Below are positions 35,465 to 44,476 of a stretch of DNA of 64,000 nt, one piece after another. This stretch comes from Thalassobium sp. R2A62 (GTDB lineage Bacteria; Pseudomonadota; Alphaproteobacteria; Rhodobacterales; Rhodobacteraceae). The first letter of the stretch is position 1. Each line of letters begins with the position of its first letter. Where the stretch lies: NCBI RefSeq assembly GCF_000161835.1, contig NZ_GG697169.2:1908418-1972417 (forward strand), in the 5' to 3' direction. Made by a program: the position numbers and the translations under genes. The notes under the pieces were generated by a model, which worked only from the letters and a program-made list of their open reading frames with translations, did no database searches and was not told where the DNA came from.

Positions 35465-36071
35465 GGGTTTTGCGCCCCGTATACCAGCGCCCAAGTGCAG
35501 CCAGCGCAACAACGGCCAGCGCGACGCCCAATACCTTGATACCCATGGTTTCACCTTTGACGGCCGAGCCACCAACAAACAACACAAGGACCGCCAGATG
35601 GATCAAGACGCGTGACACCAGAACCAAGCGTCCCTCAGTGCGGCTACGCAGTGCGATCACCGCATCAATTGGCCACCAGATCAAAATCAACATACCCGGC
35701 CAGAATGCACTAACCCGCGTGCTGCTGGTCATCCATTTGAATTCACCGTCAAAGAACCCGAACGCCGAGACATAGATATGCACGGCATAAGCGATCCAGC
35801 TCATTGTCCAAAACGCGCTCCAGACCTGCCACGCCCCACGGTTTCGAACCCAAACAGTTGCATAGACAGGGATCAGCAAGATTACAGCCGCCCAAGCCGT
35901 GAACGCAGATTGATAAAGGCTTCGCTCTTGACCAAAGGCCACATCTGCCACATCGCTGTCCGGAGGCACTAGGCTTAGCCAGCCGCTGTCATAGAACAAC
36001 GCCGCTCCGGCAAAGGCCGCTGCCAACAGCCCCGCTGTCAGAACTGATGCTATGATCCAGCTTCGGTTCAC
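35457..36071 (-). CDS. Polytopic membrane protein of the AAA/coiled-coil cluster
   Basis: A 204-residue protein with about five to six hydrophobic segments: a leader-like first helix (WIIASVLTAGLLAAAFAGAA), then TAWAAVILLIPVYATVWV, FWTMSWIAYAVHIYVSAFG, WPGMLILIWWPIDAVIALR and LIHLAVLVLFVGGSA. No family recognised. It begins on the base after the AAA ATPase stop, so the two are surely one transcript. Confidence 0.7.
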   Translation of the reverse strand: MNRSWIIASVLTAGLLAAAFAGAALFYDSGWLSLVPPDSDVADVAFGQERSLYQSAFTAWAAVILLIPVYATVWVRNRGAWQVWSAFWTMSWIAYAVHIYVSAFGFFDGEFKWMTSSTRVSAFWPGMLILIWWPIDAVIALRSRTEGRLVLVSRVLIHLAVLVLFVGGSAVKGETMGIKVLGVALAVVALAALGRWYTGRKTHA

Positions 36072-38009
36072 TTAGGCACCTTTGCTCGCCAAATACCGCC
36101 GCTTGGCCTCTTCCATCCGCTCCATATCGCGCACTGCGTTTTTAATCGCGATCTCGTCGGATTTATCAGCGTAGCGGAACTCTGAATCGGCGTAGCGGTT
36201 GATCTCTTGGATCACCATTTCGGTCGTGATCGGCACGCGCAATTCAGCGATCATCGCTTTCTTTTCGTCATACCCTTTGAACAGGAACAGGTCCGGCTCT
36301 TCGACCCATTCGTCGGGCAATTCAAAGTCCATTGCCCGAATCTTGACCGCATCCGTGATGTTCTTGATCGCGCGGCCCGTAAACCGGCTGTCTGCCTCTT
36401 GGATACCCTTTAGATAGGTACCCATCTTGGCGATCGTGTCCAATTCACCAATCTTATCATGGACTTGATCAAACACAGCCAACAATCCTGGTTCGTGCGG
36501 CTTGGAATGGCCCTCGAACGATGCGGCAACCGCCGCCTTGATCTCTTGGGCGGAAAACACCGTGTGGTCGCCCACAGGAATGTCGTGGTTCTTGCCCATC
36601 AAGAGATAGAGAATATCAATATAGTCATCGCGCGTTTGCGGCCCATCCACGAGGAAGCGCGCACCCGCACGCTGACGCAGCGCATCGTCGACATTTTCAG
36701 GATAGTTCGAGAACATGCCAAACGTGCAATTGCCACGAACGACCGTGTTCGCGCCCGCAAAACTCTCCATCAACACAGCCGTAATCTCGAGCTGGCCCGC
36801 CGACGATTGCCGATCACCACGCTTGCCCGCCAACTGGTCAATGTCGTCGATTGTGCCAAACCCGATTACACCTGGATCGATCACATTGTTAATAAACGCC
36901 TTAGCGTTTTGTCCCGACTTACCCTGATAGCTGTCGATGTTATCAGTGCTCAGGTTTTGATAGCGGAACGGATAGCCCGCGGTCTCGCAATAACCCGACA
37001 TCAGACCAGCCATCATCTGGATCAATGTCGTTTTAGCCGTGCCCGGCGCACCGTCACCCATGAACGTAAAGATAAAGCCACCCAATTCCGCGAACGGATT
37101 CAGCCGTCGGTCAAAGTCATAGGCCATCAGCATTTTCGCCAATTTCATCGACTGGTATTTTGCGATGTGGTTGCCGACAACTTCGTTGGGTTTCTTGAAC
37201 GTCATCGTCAGGCTGCTGCCCTTGGCCGCACGCGCAGGTGTGAACCCTTGGACCGCGAAATTATCGGCCTCGACACGCCAGCTGGCGCCGACAAACGGCT
37301 CGAGCCGCGGGGCCGTGCTGGCCCGCGCGGCGACTTTGTCCATCAAGGCTTCTGCAAAGGCCGCAACCGTTGCTACCAGCTTTGCATCGCTTTGTGCGAA
37401 CAGCCCGATGTCTTGGTCCAATTCCCACAACGCGCCGTGCAGCGCCAATTGTGCATTGTCAGTCAGCACCTCTTCGACTTCACCGATCTCGACGGTTTCC
37501 TCGGACGCATGGGCGGCCAAAAAGAACGACACGCCAGAGCCAAAGACATACATCACGGCCAAGGTCTCGGCGCTCAGTAGCTCCGAGAACTCGGCCTTCT
37601 TACCGCTGGGCAATGACCCATCCAGATTGGCGCGTTTTAGGTCCGCCAATCCTGTGCGTTCGCCATATTGCTCGCCTACGGCCAGCGCGATGGCCAGCGA
37701 CCGGCGCACAGCATGTAGCACGTTGGCTTGCACCGGCGACACCAAACCGTCACCTTCGTCTGCGGCCTCGATCCGAGCGACCAATTGCACACCCTGCTGC
37801 GGCGTGCTCAACCGCGTGGCTAGACCCGGTGTCGTGCTGCGAAACCGCCGCCGCGTGCCGATCCCCGAGGACCGCTCGGGTTGATCTTCGGCCTTTGCGA
37901 CCCCGATACGCGGCGCATGATCGAACCCTTCCATCATGGCGAGCGCGGCCTCGTAATGTTTGACCACGTCCTCTTCGCGCAACTCCATCTGATCGCTAGA
38001 TTGGCTCAT
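36072..38009 (-). CDS. AAA+ family ATPase of the uncharacterised cluster
   Basis: A 645-residue protein. The first 300 residues are a helical, family-specific region. The AAA+ module follows: Walker A GDGAPGTAKTTL (about 318-329), Walker B FGTIDDIDQL (about 381-391), a sensor-1-like FGMFSNYPENVDD and an arginine-finger-like ALRQRAGARF (about 440-450). The C-terminus is helical and charged. The ALRQR-RF pattern is that of oligomeric protein-remodelling ATPases. No membrane helix or signal is visible. Its target may be the coiled-coil protein or one of the membrane proteins of the same operon; this is inference. Confidence 0.8.
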   Translation of the reverse strand: MSQSSDQMELREEDVVKHYEAALAMMEGFDHAPRIGVAKAEDQPERSSGIGTRRRFRSTTPGLATRLSTPQQGVQLVARIEAADEGDGLVSPVQANVLHAVRRSLAIALAVGEQYGERTGLADLKRANLDGSLPSGKKAEFSELLSAETLAVMYVFGSGVSFFLAAHASEETVEIGEVEEVLTDNAQLALHGALWELDQDIGLFAQSDAKLVATVAAFAEALMDKVAARASTAPRLEPFVGASWRVEADNFAVQGFTPARAAKGSSLTMTFKKPNEVVGNHIAKYQSMKLAKMLMAYDFDRRLNPFAELGGFIFTFMGDGAPGTAKTTLIQMMAGLMSGYCETAGYPFRYQNLSTDNIDSYQGKSGQNAKAFINNVIDPGVIGFGTIDDIDQLAGKRGDRQSSAGQLEITAVLMESFAGANTVVRGNCTFGMFSNYPENVDDALRQRAGARFLVDGPQTRDDYIDILYLLMGKNHDIPVGDHTVFSAQEIKAAVAASFEGHSKPHEPGLLAVFDQVHDKIGELDTIAKMGTYLKGIQEADSRFTGRAIKNITDAVKIRAMDFELPDEWVEEPDLFLFKGYDEKKAMIAELRVPITTEMVIQEINRYADSEFRYADKSDEIAIKNAVRDMERMEEAKRRYLASKGA

Positions 38010-38115
38010 TTTTATCGTTCCTCATTCGTCTTTAATAGACGGTGCAGACCCATCCGCACCTCTGGCCACCGTCCCGTTGAAAATACAACCTCGGGCACAG
38101 CCTGCATTCATCCCG

Positions 38116-39252
38116 TCACCTATAGCTCAACACGCGGCCATTCGGGCTGACCACAAATTTGCGCACATCCCGAAATCCGGGCGGTGCCTTTTCCTCGAGC
38201 GACTGATAGGGTCGCTGGGGTAAAATGATGCTGCGTTCCGTGCGGGTGGTGCCCGTTTCGACACCGCGCCCAGCAAAGGGATCAAGCGCGAAAATCTCAC
38301 GCTCGACGCTACTGAACCAGCCAGATTTTTCTGTCTCGACCCGCTTGCTGACCAGCTCTTCTTCGGTCCAGACCAAGGCCCAGTCTTCGCCCTTGGGTGC
38401 GCGCGCATCGGCCAATACCTCGCGCAGCGGACCAGACTGGCGCGTAAACGCGTGACTGTACATCGGGCCGATATGAAACCGTCTTAGCCGCTTGGGGTGC
38501 AAGTAATGGAAATCCTCGTCAAACCCCTGCGCGATGGTCAACAGCTTGAGCCCACCCAACGCCTGCGCCATAAGATGCGCTTGGACTTCGGGCCAGCGTA
38601 GCTCGTCCTTGGGCAGCGCCGTGCGCCCTGTGTCTTCGACCTCTAACAAATACACAGTCGGCAGATTGATCTGGCTGTCATAAACCGCCCAATGGATCAA
38701 AAACTTGCGCCGATCTTCGGCCAAATTGCCCTGCCACACGGCAACCGGATGATTGCGCGCCCAGAACAAATCTCCGCGCACCAACTCTTCGTAATACTGG
38801 CGCTGGCTCAGGGCGTATTGCAGCTTGGTCGGGATTTCGAGATCGCCAACGATTTTGCGGACCATCTGGTTTTTCAGCTCGTCCGTGCTGGGCATCTGCG
38901 CCAGATGCTTTTCCGCCTGTGCCGCATCATTGGCCATTTCCATGAGTTCGGAAAAGACGGGGAACCCGCTCTCTACACGGTCCATCATCAACTGACCCAC
39001 CCGCGGCATCCGCCCCGAAAACAGATATTTCAGACGCAACGCTCGAAACGTAAATGTCAGGCCAAGGACATAGCGCGCCATCACCTCGACATCTGATTTA
39101 CTCAAACGACCCTCGGCCTCCATCGTCCCCGCAACGCGGCCCAGATGGTTTGTGATCGCTTCGAACTTTTCGAAATAGCGCCGCGTGCTTTGCAGATTAT
39201 CTAGCGCCACATGTTCGGCGGCACTGGTGTCGTTCACCGCATCAGTCATCAT
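38116..39252 (-). CDS. Uncharacterised soluble protein of the AAA/coiled-coil cluster
   Basis: A 378-residue protein with a helical N-terminal third (FEKFEAITNHLGRVAGTME, RYVLGLTFTFRALRLKYLF) and a mixed alpha/beta remainder (KFLIHWAVYDSQINLPTVYL, FHYLHPKRLRRFHIGPMYSH). No signal, membrane helix or catalytic motif was recognised. Its start overlaps the small membrane gene before it by 11 bases, and a gap of 106 bases separates it from the AAA gene. It may be an adaptor between the ATPase and its substrate. Confidence 0.65.
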   Translation of the reverse strand: MMTDAVNDTSAAEHVALDNLQSTRRYFEKFEAITNHLGRVAGTMEAEGRLSKSDVEVMARYVLGLTFTFRALRLKYLFSGRMPRVGQLMMDRVESGFPVFSELMEMANDAAQAEKHLAQMPSTDELKNQMVRKIVGDLEIPTKLQYALSQRQYYEELVRGDLFWARNHPVAVWQGNLAEDRRKFLIHWAVYDSQINLPTVYLLEVEDTGRTALPKDELRWPEVQAHLMAQALGGLKLLTIAQGFDEDFHYLHPKRLRRFHIGPMYSHAFTRQSGPLREVLADARAPKGEDWALVWTEEELVSKRVETEKSGWFSSVEREIFALDPFAGRGVETGTTRTERSIILPQRPYQSLEEKAPPGFRDVRKFVVSPNGRVLSYR

Positions 39253-39430
39253 TGTCCGTCCGCTTGGGGAACAATCCCATCCGACGACCCAACACGACGG
39301 TGACCAATCCGATCACGCCGCCACTGATAACGCTGACCCACAGACTGTCTGGCGCGCCCAGCGCGTTGCGCAGCACCGACACCAAAACAGCCAGCGCGAA
39401 TACGGCACCGCACAAGAACGCCCATTTCAT
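39242..39430 (-). CDS. Tiny two-helix membrane protein of the AAA/coiled-coil cluster
   Basis: A 62-residue protein with two hydrophobic segments (WAFLCGAVFALAVLVSVLR and LWVSVISGGVIGLVTVVLG) and a charged end (RRMGLFPKRTDNDD). A GTG at 39445 would add five residues. No family recognised. It sits 18 bases after the coiled-coil gene and overlaps the next gene by 11 bases. Confidence 0.6.
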   Translation of the reverse strand: MKWAFLCGAVFALAVLVSVLRNALGAPDSLWVSVISGGVIGLVTVVLGRRMGLFPKRTDNDD

Positions 39431-39448
39431 TGACTTAGATCGCACGGC

Positions 39449-40525
39449 TTAGTTCCCGTACAGGTTCTTGTCGTGCTTCTCGACCAGCTTTTCGAACCGG
39501 CGCATGAACATCTCGTCCGCGCGCGCCTTCTTTTCCAAAACGTCCCGCGCAAAGACCATGTGGTCTTCGTGCGCTTCCATCATCTCGGCCATCCGCGCAT
39601 TCGTCGCCGAACCGATTGCAGCCATTGCTGTTTGTGCTTCTTTGTCCGTCTCGACACCGATTTCGTTGATCCGGTGTGCGACATCCTGCTGCTGCGCCGT
39701 CTTCAACGACTTGGTAAGGGCATCGTAGAGAACAACACGTTGCTGCGTGTCTGTCTTGAGCTTGTTGATCAAAACCATCTGCGTTGCCGCTTGGTTTTGC
39801 AGGCTGTCGGTCCAGGTTTTACCCTTCTCGATATAGCGCTCTAGCGTCTGCGATTTTGCCAGCATGACCTGCTCTTGCTGGATCAACTCGTTGTATTTGG
39901 TGTTCAGTTCCGCCAATTCGGTTTCCAACTTGGTCCGGGCAGCGGCATCTTGCTCAACCGAAATCTTGTTTTCTAGCGTGATAATCTGCGGATCCATACC
40001 CGAAACTTCGGCGCGCACGGCCTCTAATTCACCAACCGTCGATTCGCGCTCGTCCAAGGTTCCAACAAGGTTCGCCTCGACCTTTTCCTTTTGCTCGTTG
40101 AGCACGGCCAGCTGACCGTCCAACAAAGTGACAATCGTGTCCGATTTCGAGATTAGATCTTGCAGCTTGTCATCGACGCTGGCCTCACGCATCCGCTCTT
40201 CACGCATGCTGTCAGACTTCCCACGGCTAAAGATGCCAACAAAGCTCTCCCAACCGGTCTTGTCACGTAAATCACTGAATTCTTGAGAAAATCCAGCTGT
40301 CACATCGTCCAATCCCATGATCAGTTCAGCAATGTTTGCGTTCATTGCCTCGGTGTGCGCATGCACATCATCCAACGTTGCGTTCTCGATATCGACGCTG
40401 ACATCCGTACCCTCTTTCATCTTGGCGCGGGCCACCTCGATCCGGCTGGTCAGATCGGCAATCTTGCCCTGAGCCTCGGCCACCCGAGTTTGTGATTCAC
40501 GAATTTGCGCGTCGAAATCTGACAT
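39449..40525 (-). CDS. Long coiled-coil protein, first gene of the AAA cluster
   Basis: A 358-residue protein that is almost all charged, heptad-rich helix. Examples are QIRESQTRVAEAQGKIADLT, VLNEQKEKVEANL, ISVEQDAAARTKLETELAEL and EKLVEKHDKNLYGN. A short break with aromatic residues (DKTGWESFVGIFSRGK, about 100-115) interrupts it. There is no signal or membrane segment. The ATG at 40525 has GGAGA upstream; the open frame to 40606 lies in the promoter region. A cytoplasmic filament, scaffold or membrane-coating protein would fit this shape; no family is assigned. Confidence 0.75.
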   Translation of the reverse strand: MSDFDAQIRESQTRVAEAQGKIADLTSRIEVARAKMKEGTDVSVDIENATLDDVHAHTEAMNANIAELIMGLDDVTAGFSQEFSDLRDKTGWESFVGIFSRGKSDSMREERMREASVDDKLQDLISKSDTIVTLLDGQLAVLNEQKEKVEANLVGTLDERESTVGELEAVRAEVSGMDPQIITLENKISVEQDAAARTKLETELAELNTKYNELIQQEQVMLAKSQTLERYIEKGKTWTDSLQNQAATQMVLINKLKTDTQQRVVLYDALTKSLKTAQQQDVAHRINEIGVETDKEAQTAMAAIGSATNARMAEMMEAHEDHMVFARDVLEKKARADEMFMRRFEKLVEKHDKNLYGN

Positions 40526-40741
40526 AACGTCTCCTGAAAAATGGGTGCGGACCACTGTTCCGCCATCAATGTTTATATGGGTAACATACCCGTGATATTT
40601 TAGCACTCAGATACCAAAGAAAGGCACCTGTGACTTTTTAGCAGAGTTTTGCTTGCTGCTATGACACCACGGATGAATTCAAAATCCAACTATGTTAGGC
40701 CTAATCTGCCTGGGGACATGACATTTGCATGAGGCAAAAAA

Positions 40742-42163
40742 ATGGCAATCGGACAAGCCGGCACAGTTGTCACCAACTCGCCTACTGAAAACGCGCCTAT
40801 CACAATTACACTAGACCAGCCGTTGACCGATCCGGTCTTTGCGTTGACTGCCACCAACAACGGCGGCAACCAGTTTGTGTTGCGCGTCACCGGCCAGACC
40901 TTGGATGCGAATGGCGACACAACGGCATTTACGTTTATCATCGAAGAGTGGGAATACCACGACGGCCCTCACGGCGCGACCGAGACGATCAACTGGCTCG
41001 CAGTTGAGGAAGGCGTGCACACCCTGCCCGACGGTCGCATCATTGAGGCCGGAACAACCAGTGCGACCAGCGGCAACTCCACTGTGGCACTTGAAGGTGG
41101 CTTTATTGATCCGCCTGTCGTTCTGACCTCTGTCATGTCAGAGAATGATACCACCACAGTCGACAGCGATCCGTGGAATATCACCAACAGCGGCTTTACC
41201 GTTTCCTTGCAAGAGGAAGAAGCCGAGGACGACAACCACGCGGCTGAAACAGTCGGCTACATTGCGATCCAAGGCGGCGGCGACGCAGAGTCTGGCACGG
41301 CCAATACCTTTGGTGGTTTTGACGAAGGCACGGATATCCTGTGGCTGGGCGATACCTTTACCGATGCTGTTGTGTTGGGTGAGACCCAGACAATGAACGG
41401 AGGCGACACCGCGACGGTTGTGATAGACGGCCAGACCAATTCGACCGTCGACATGTTCCTAGAAGAGGAAGAATCACAAGATACCGAAGTGAACCACATC
41501 AACGAAACCATTGGTGTTGTGGCGTTCGAGGACGGGCTAATCCCCTGCTTTACAGCAGGCACAATGATCGAGACGGACACTGGGCCCCAGTTGGTTCAAT
41601 TCCTTAAACCGGGCGACATGCTGCGCACCTATGACGGCGACTTCAAACCGGTCAAACTGGTTCTGCAACGACGCCTGACCGCGGCAGATCTGGCCGAGCA
41701 TCCCAATCTCATGCCGATCCGCATCGACGCAGGCGCTCTTGGGTCAAAGCTGCCAAACCGCACGATGCATGTCTCGCCGCAGCACCGCATGTTGATCGCC
41801 TCCCGACTGGTGGCGCGCACCTTTGATGTGCCCGAGGTTCTGATGGCGGCCAAGCATCTGACGGCCCTGCCAGGCATCTCGGTTGACGATCAGACAGACG
41901 GTATTCTCTACGTCCATGTCATCATGGAACAGCACGAGGTTTTGATCGCGGATGGCGCCCCATCCGAGAGCTTGCTTCCCGCACCTGAAGCGTTGCGGGC
42001 CATGCTCCCCGAGGCACGTGCTGAAATTCTTTCGCTGTTTCCTGAGATCGGGTCAGACGACTACATCCCGACGCCAGCACGTTCAATCCCGCACCGCAAA
42101 CAGCAGCGCGCTTTTGCAGAAAAGCTGGAATCCAAAGGCAAAAACCTTCTCAAAATACACTAG
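40742..42163 (+). CDS. Hint-domain protein with three internal repeats
   Basis: A 473-residue protein without an obvious signal peptide. Residues about 31-91, 124-178 and 208-265 are three copies of one module, each ending in an acidic EEE-type strand and a H-x-x-E-T-I-like block (HGATETINWLAVEEG, HAAETVGYIAIQGG, HINETIGVVAFEDG). These resemble H-type-lectin-like beta modules. A Hint (hedgehog/intein) domain starts at Cys269 (CFTAGTMIETDTG) and has HVSPQHRML (His343, His348) and HEVLIADGAPSESL. Roseobacter Hint proteins are often large exported proteins; autoprocessing at Cys269 would release the repeat part. Start has GAGG upstream. Confidence 0.8.
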   Translation: MAIGQAGTVVTNSPTENAPITITLDQPLTDPVFALTATNNGGNQFVLRVTGQTLDANGDTTAFTFIIEEWEYHDGPHGATETINWLAVEEGVHTLPDGRIIEAGTTSATSGNSTVALEGGFIDPPVVLTSVMSENDTTTVDSDPWNITNSGFTVSLQEEEAEDDNHAAETVGYIAIQGGGDAESGTANTFGGFDEGTDILWLGDTFTDAVVLGETQTMNGGDTATVVIDGQTNSTVDMFLEEEESQDTEVNHINETIGVVAFEDGLIPCFTAGTMIETDTGPQLVQFLKPGDMLRTYDGDFKPVKLVLQRRLTAADLAEHPNLMPIRIDAGALGSKLPNRTMHVSPQHRMLIASRLVARTFDVPEVLMAAKHLTALPGISVDDQTDGILYVHVIMEQHEVLIADGAPSESLLPAPEALRAMLPEARAEILSLFPEIGSDDYIPTPARSIPHRKQQRAFAEKLESKGKNLLKIH

Positions 42164-42169
42164 GCAAAC

Positions 42170-42196
42170 GGGCCGCCCTGTTGATGAGGGCAGCCC
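42170..42196. terminator. Hairpin between convergent Hint and creatinase genes
   Basis: GGGCCGCCCT and AGGGCAGCCC pair over nine of ten bases around a seven-base loop. It lies in the 39-base gap between two converging genes and could end both transcripts, although neither strand has a clear T-run. Confidence 0.5.
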
Positions 42197-42202
42197 GAGA
42201 CA

Positions 42203-43411
42203 TTAGCCGATCACGTTGTGGTCGGGACCGTAAGGAAAGCCTGTGATATTTTCGGCACCATCTTCGGTGATGATAAGAATGTCATGCTCGCGGTATCCAC
42301 CCGCACCAGGCATGTCGCCCGCCAATGTCAGCATCGGCTCCATCGAGATCACCATACCGGGCTCCAGCACCGTATCGATATCCTCGCGCAGCTCGAGCCC
42401 CGCCTCGCGTCCGTAATAATGGCTCAGCACGCCGAACGAATGCCCATAGCCAAAGGTCCGGTATTGCAGCAGATCGCGCTCTTCAAACAATGCGTTCACA
42501 CCGGCTGTCACCTCGGCACAGCTGGCCCCCGGCTTGAGCAGGCTCATGCCCAACTCGTGCGCGGCCACATTGCTTTCCCATAGATAGAGGCTCGCATCAT
42601 CAACCTCGCCCACAAACAACGTTCGCTCTAGGGCCGTGTAATAACCGCTGATCATCGGAAAAGTGTTCAACGACAGGATATCACCGCGCTCTAGCTTGCG
42701 AGATGTGACAGGGTTATGCGCCCCGTCCGTGTTGATACCAGATTGAAACCAAACCCACGTGTCGCGGTATTCCGCATCGGGAAAGCGTTTAGCGATCTCA
42801 AGCTCCATCGCATCGCGCCCCGCCATCACCACGTCGATCTCGCGGGTGCCAACCTTGATCGCATCGCGAATGGCATAGCCCCCCACATCGGCGACCGCAG
42901 CGCCCGCGCGGATCAGGTCCAGCTCGGCGGGCGATTTGTGCATCCGTTGCTGCATTGTATAGGCGGCAATATCGCGCGTCGCATTCGGCCGCAAAAACGC
43001 GTTCAGCTTTTCACTTTGCACCGCGGTCAGGTGATCGCCTTCATAGCCAACTGTGCCGCCGGTTCCCGTCACAGCAACCACAGCACGCCAATAGTTGTCA
43101 CGCTGCCAGTCGGTATAAGTGACGTTGTCGCAATGGCTCCAGCGCCACGGCTGACCTGCATCAATACCTGCGGAAATTGTCACAGCATCTGTCGCCGTCA
43201 CAACCAGCCCATAGGGCCGTCCAAACGCGCAGTAGAGAAATCCGGAATAGTAGGCGATGTTGTGCATCGACGTAAAAACGACGCTATCGATACTGCGTTC
43301 AGCCATGATGTTGCGCAGCCCTTTAAGACGGGCGGCATATTCATCTTCGCTAAACGGCAGCGTTGCACGCTCGCCATTGTGAAAACGGTACATATCGGGT
43401 CGGTTGGTCAT
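42203..43411 (-). CDS. Creatinase (creatine amidinohydrolase)
   Basis: A 402-residue protein of the M24 pita-bread fold that hydrolyses creatine to sarcosine and urea. It is close to Pseudomonas creatinase along its length: FTSMHNIAYYSGFLYCAFGR, WFQSGINTDGAHNPVT with the catalytic His at 232 (same number as in the Pseudomonas enzyme), LQYRTFGYGHSFGVLSHYYG and GAGGYREHDILI. Length is as expected. No creatininase, urease or sarcosine oxidase gene is adjacent. It is divergent from a cupin gene, with about 140 bases between the starts. Confidence 0.9.
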   Translation of the reverse strand: MTNRPDMYRFHNGERATLPFSEDEYAARLKGLRNIMAERSIDSVVFTSMHNIAYYSGFLYCAFGRPYGLVVTATDAVTISAGIDAGQPWRWSHCDNVTYTDWQRDNYWRAVVAVTGTGGTVGYEGDHLTAVQSEKLNAFLRPNATRDIAAYTMQQRMHKSPAELDLIRAGAAVADVGGYAIRDAIKVGTREIDVVMAGRDAMELEIAKRFPDAEYRDTWVWFQSGINTDGAHNPVTSRKLERGDILSLNTFPMISGYYTALERTLFVGEVDDASLYLWESNVAAHELGMSLLKPGASCAEVTAGVNALFEERDLLQYRTFGYGHSFGVLSHYYGREAGLELREDIDTVLEPGMVISMEPMLTLAGDMPGAGGYREHDILIITEDGAENITGFPYGPDHNVIG

Positions 43412-43553
43412 GAGACCTCTCCTCTTTCAGAAAGGTCGCGGCGTTCACGACAATAGGCATTTCGCGGAAAACGACGCCATCGCATTCCAGCCCTGCTTGT
43501 CTTTGCCCCACCGAACCGTTTCAATCAACACAATTCCCAACTTCAGGTGCCAC

Positions 43554-43904
43554 ATGACCGCCATTTCATTGACCGATAAACTCGACCAGTTCTCTAGCCA
43601 TTGGCAACCGCACATCATCGGAACCTACAATCAGAACGACGTGATGGTTGTTAAAATCTTCGGTGAATTCAACTGGCACAGCCACGCCGATACAGACGAC
43701 TTCTTTTTGGTGATCAAGGGCGAGATCGACATCGAACTGCGCGACCGCACCGTTCATCTAAAGGCCGGCGAGATGTTCATTGTCCCCGCTGGCGTCGAAC
43801 ACCGGCCCGTCGCAACAGCAGAAGCACATTTGCTGTTGATCGAACCACGCGGCACACCCAACACAGGCGATGCAGCCACCGCAGCGGACAAACCTGTTAT
43901 CTGA
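43554..43904 (+). CDS. Single-domain cupin protein
   Basis: A 116-residue beta-barrel protein with the two cupin motifs: FNWHSHADTDDFFLVIKGEI (metal-binding His residues and Glu) and GEMFIVPAGVEHRPVA. Small cupins of this kind act as metal-dependent enzymes or binding proteins, and the role here is unknown. The ATG at 43554 gives the normal family start; the open frame extends to 43404 without similarity. Its end overlaps the converging Lrp-type gene by eight bases. Confidence 0.8.
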   Translation: MTAISLTDKLDQFSSHWQPHIIGTYNQNDVMVVKIFGEFNWHSHADTDDFFLVIKGEIDIELRDRTVHLKAGEMFIVPAGVEHRPVATAEAHLLLIEPRGTPNTGDAATAADKPVI

Positions 43905-44361
43905 TTGGCAACCGCGTCGTTTCCTTGACCTCTTCCATCACAAAACTGGCCGAGACATCGGCCAGATCAACTTGCTCTATCAAACGTTGATAGAACGCGT
44001 CATAGGCCACCACATCAGCGACCCGCACCCGCAGCAAGTAATCCTGATCGCCTGCCGTACGGTAGAGACCCAGCACTTCTTCGAAACTCCGCACGGCTCG
44101 GGCAAAGCGGTCAGCCCATTTGGCATCGTGTCGTGCTGTCTTGATCGACACGAATACGGTCAGTCCCAGCCCCACAGCAACAGGATCAACCGTCGCCACA
44201 CGCCCTGTAATTAGCCCATCATCCTCAAGCCGCTTGATCCGTCGCCACACCGCATTGCGCGACAGGCCTGCTGATTCTGATAGCATATCCACTGATTGCC
44301 CTGCATCGCGCTGCAACTCCACCATCAAACGGCGGTCTATATCATCGTATGTAATACTCAT
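43897..44361 (-). CDS. Lrp/AsnC family transcriptional regulator
   Basis: A 154-residue protein. The N-terminal winged helix (DDIDRRLMVELQRDAGQS, LSRNAVWRRIKRLEDDGLI) is followed by the RAM effector domain (TVFVSIKTARHDAKWADRF, YRTAGDQDYLLRVRVADV). Such regulators usually respond to amino acids. The start at 44361 is at MSITYDD, the usual Lrp opening. It may control the nearby creatinase/cupin genes or the small gene divergent from it. Confidence 0.87.
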   Translation of the reverse strand: MSITYDDIDRRLMVELQRDAGQSVDMLSESAGLSRNAVWRRIKRLEDDGLITGRVATVDPVAVGLGLTVFVSIKTARHDAKWADRFARAVRSFEEVLGLYRTAGDQDYLLRVRVADVVAYDAFYQRLIEQVDLADVSASFVMEEVKETTRLPIR

Positions 44362-44476
44362 ACGGTAAAATTTAGAACAAAATCCCAAAATTATCCATAA
44401 ACATCTCATCTTTGGGATAAAACGCCGCGCCGCGCATGGGATAGTTTATCAACGCCACTCAAATCAGGAGCCACCC

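Noticed and set aside
36459-37580. A 373-codon open frame on the plus strand opposite the AAA ATPase gene
   Set aside because: It lies fully antisense to a gene with clear AAA+ motifs, has no ribosome-binding site and shows Arg/His-rich shadow composition.
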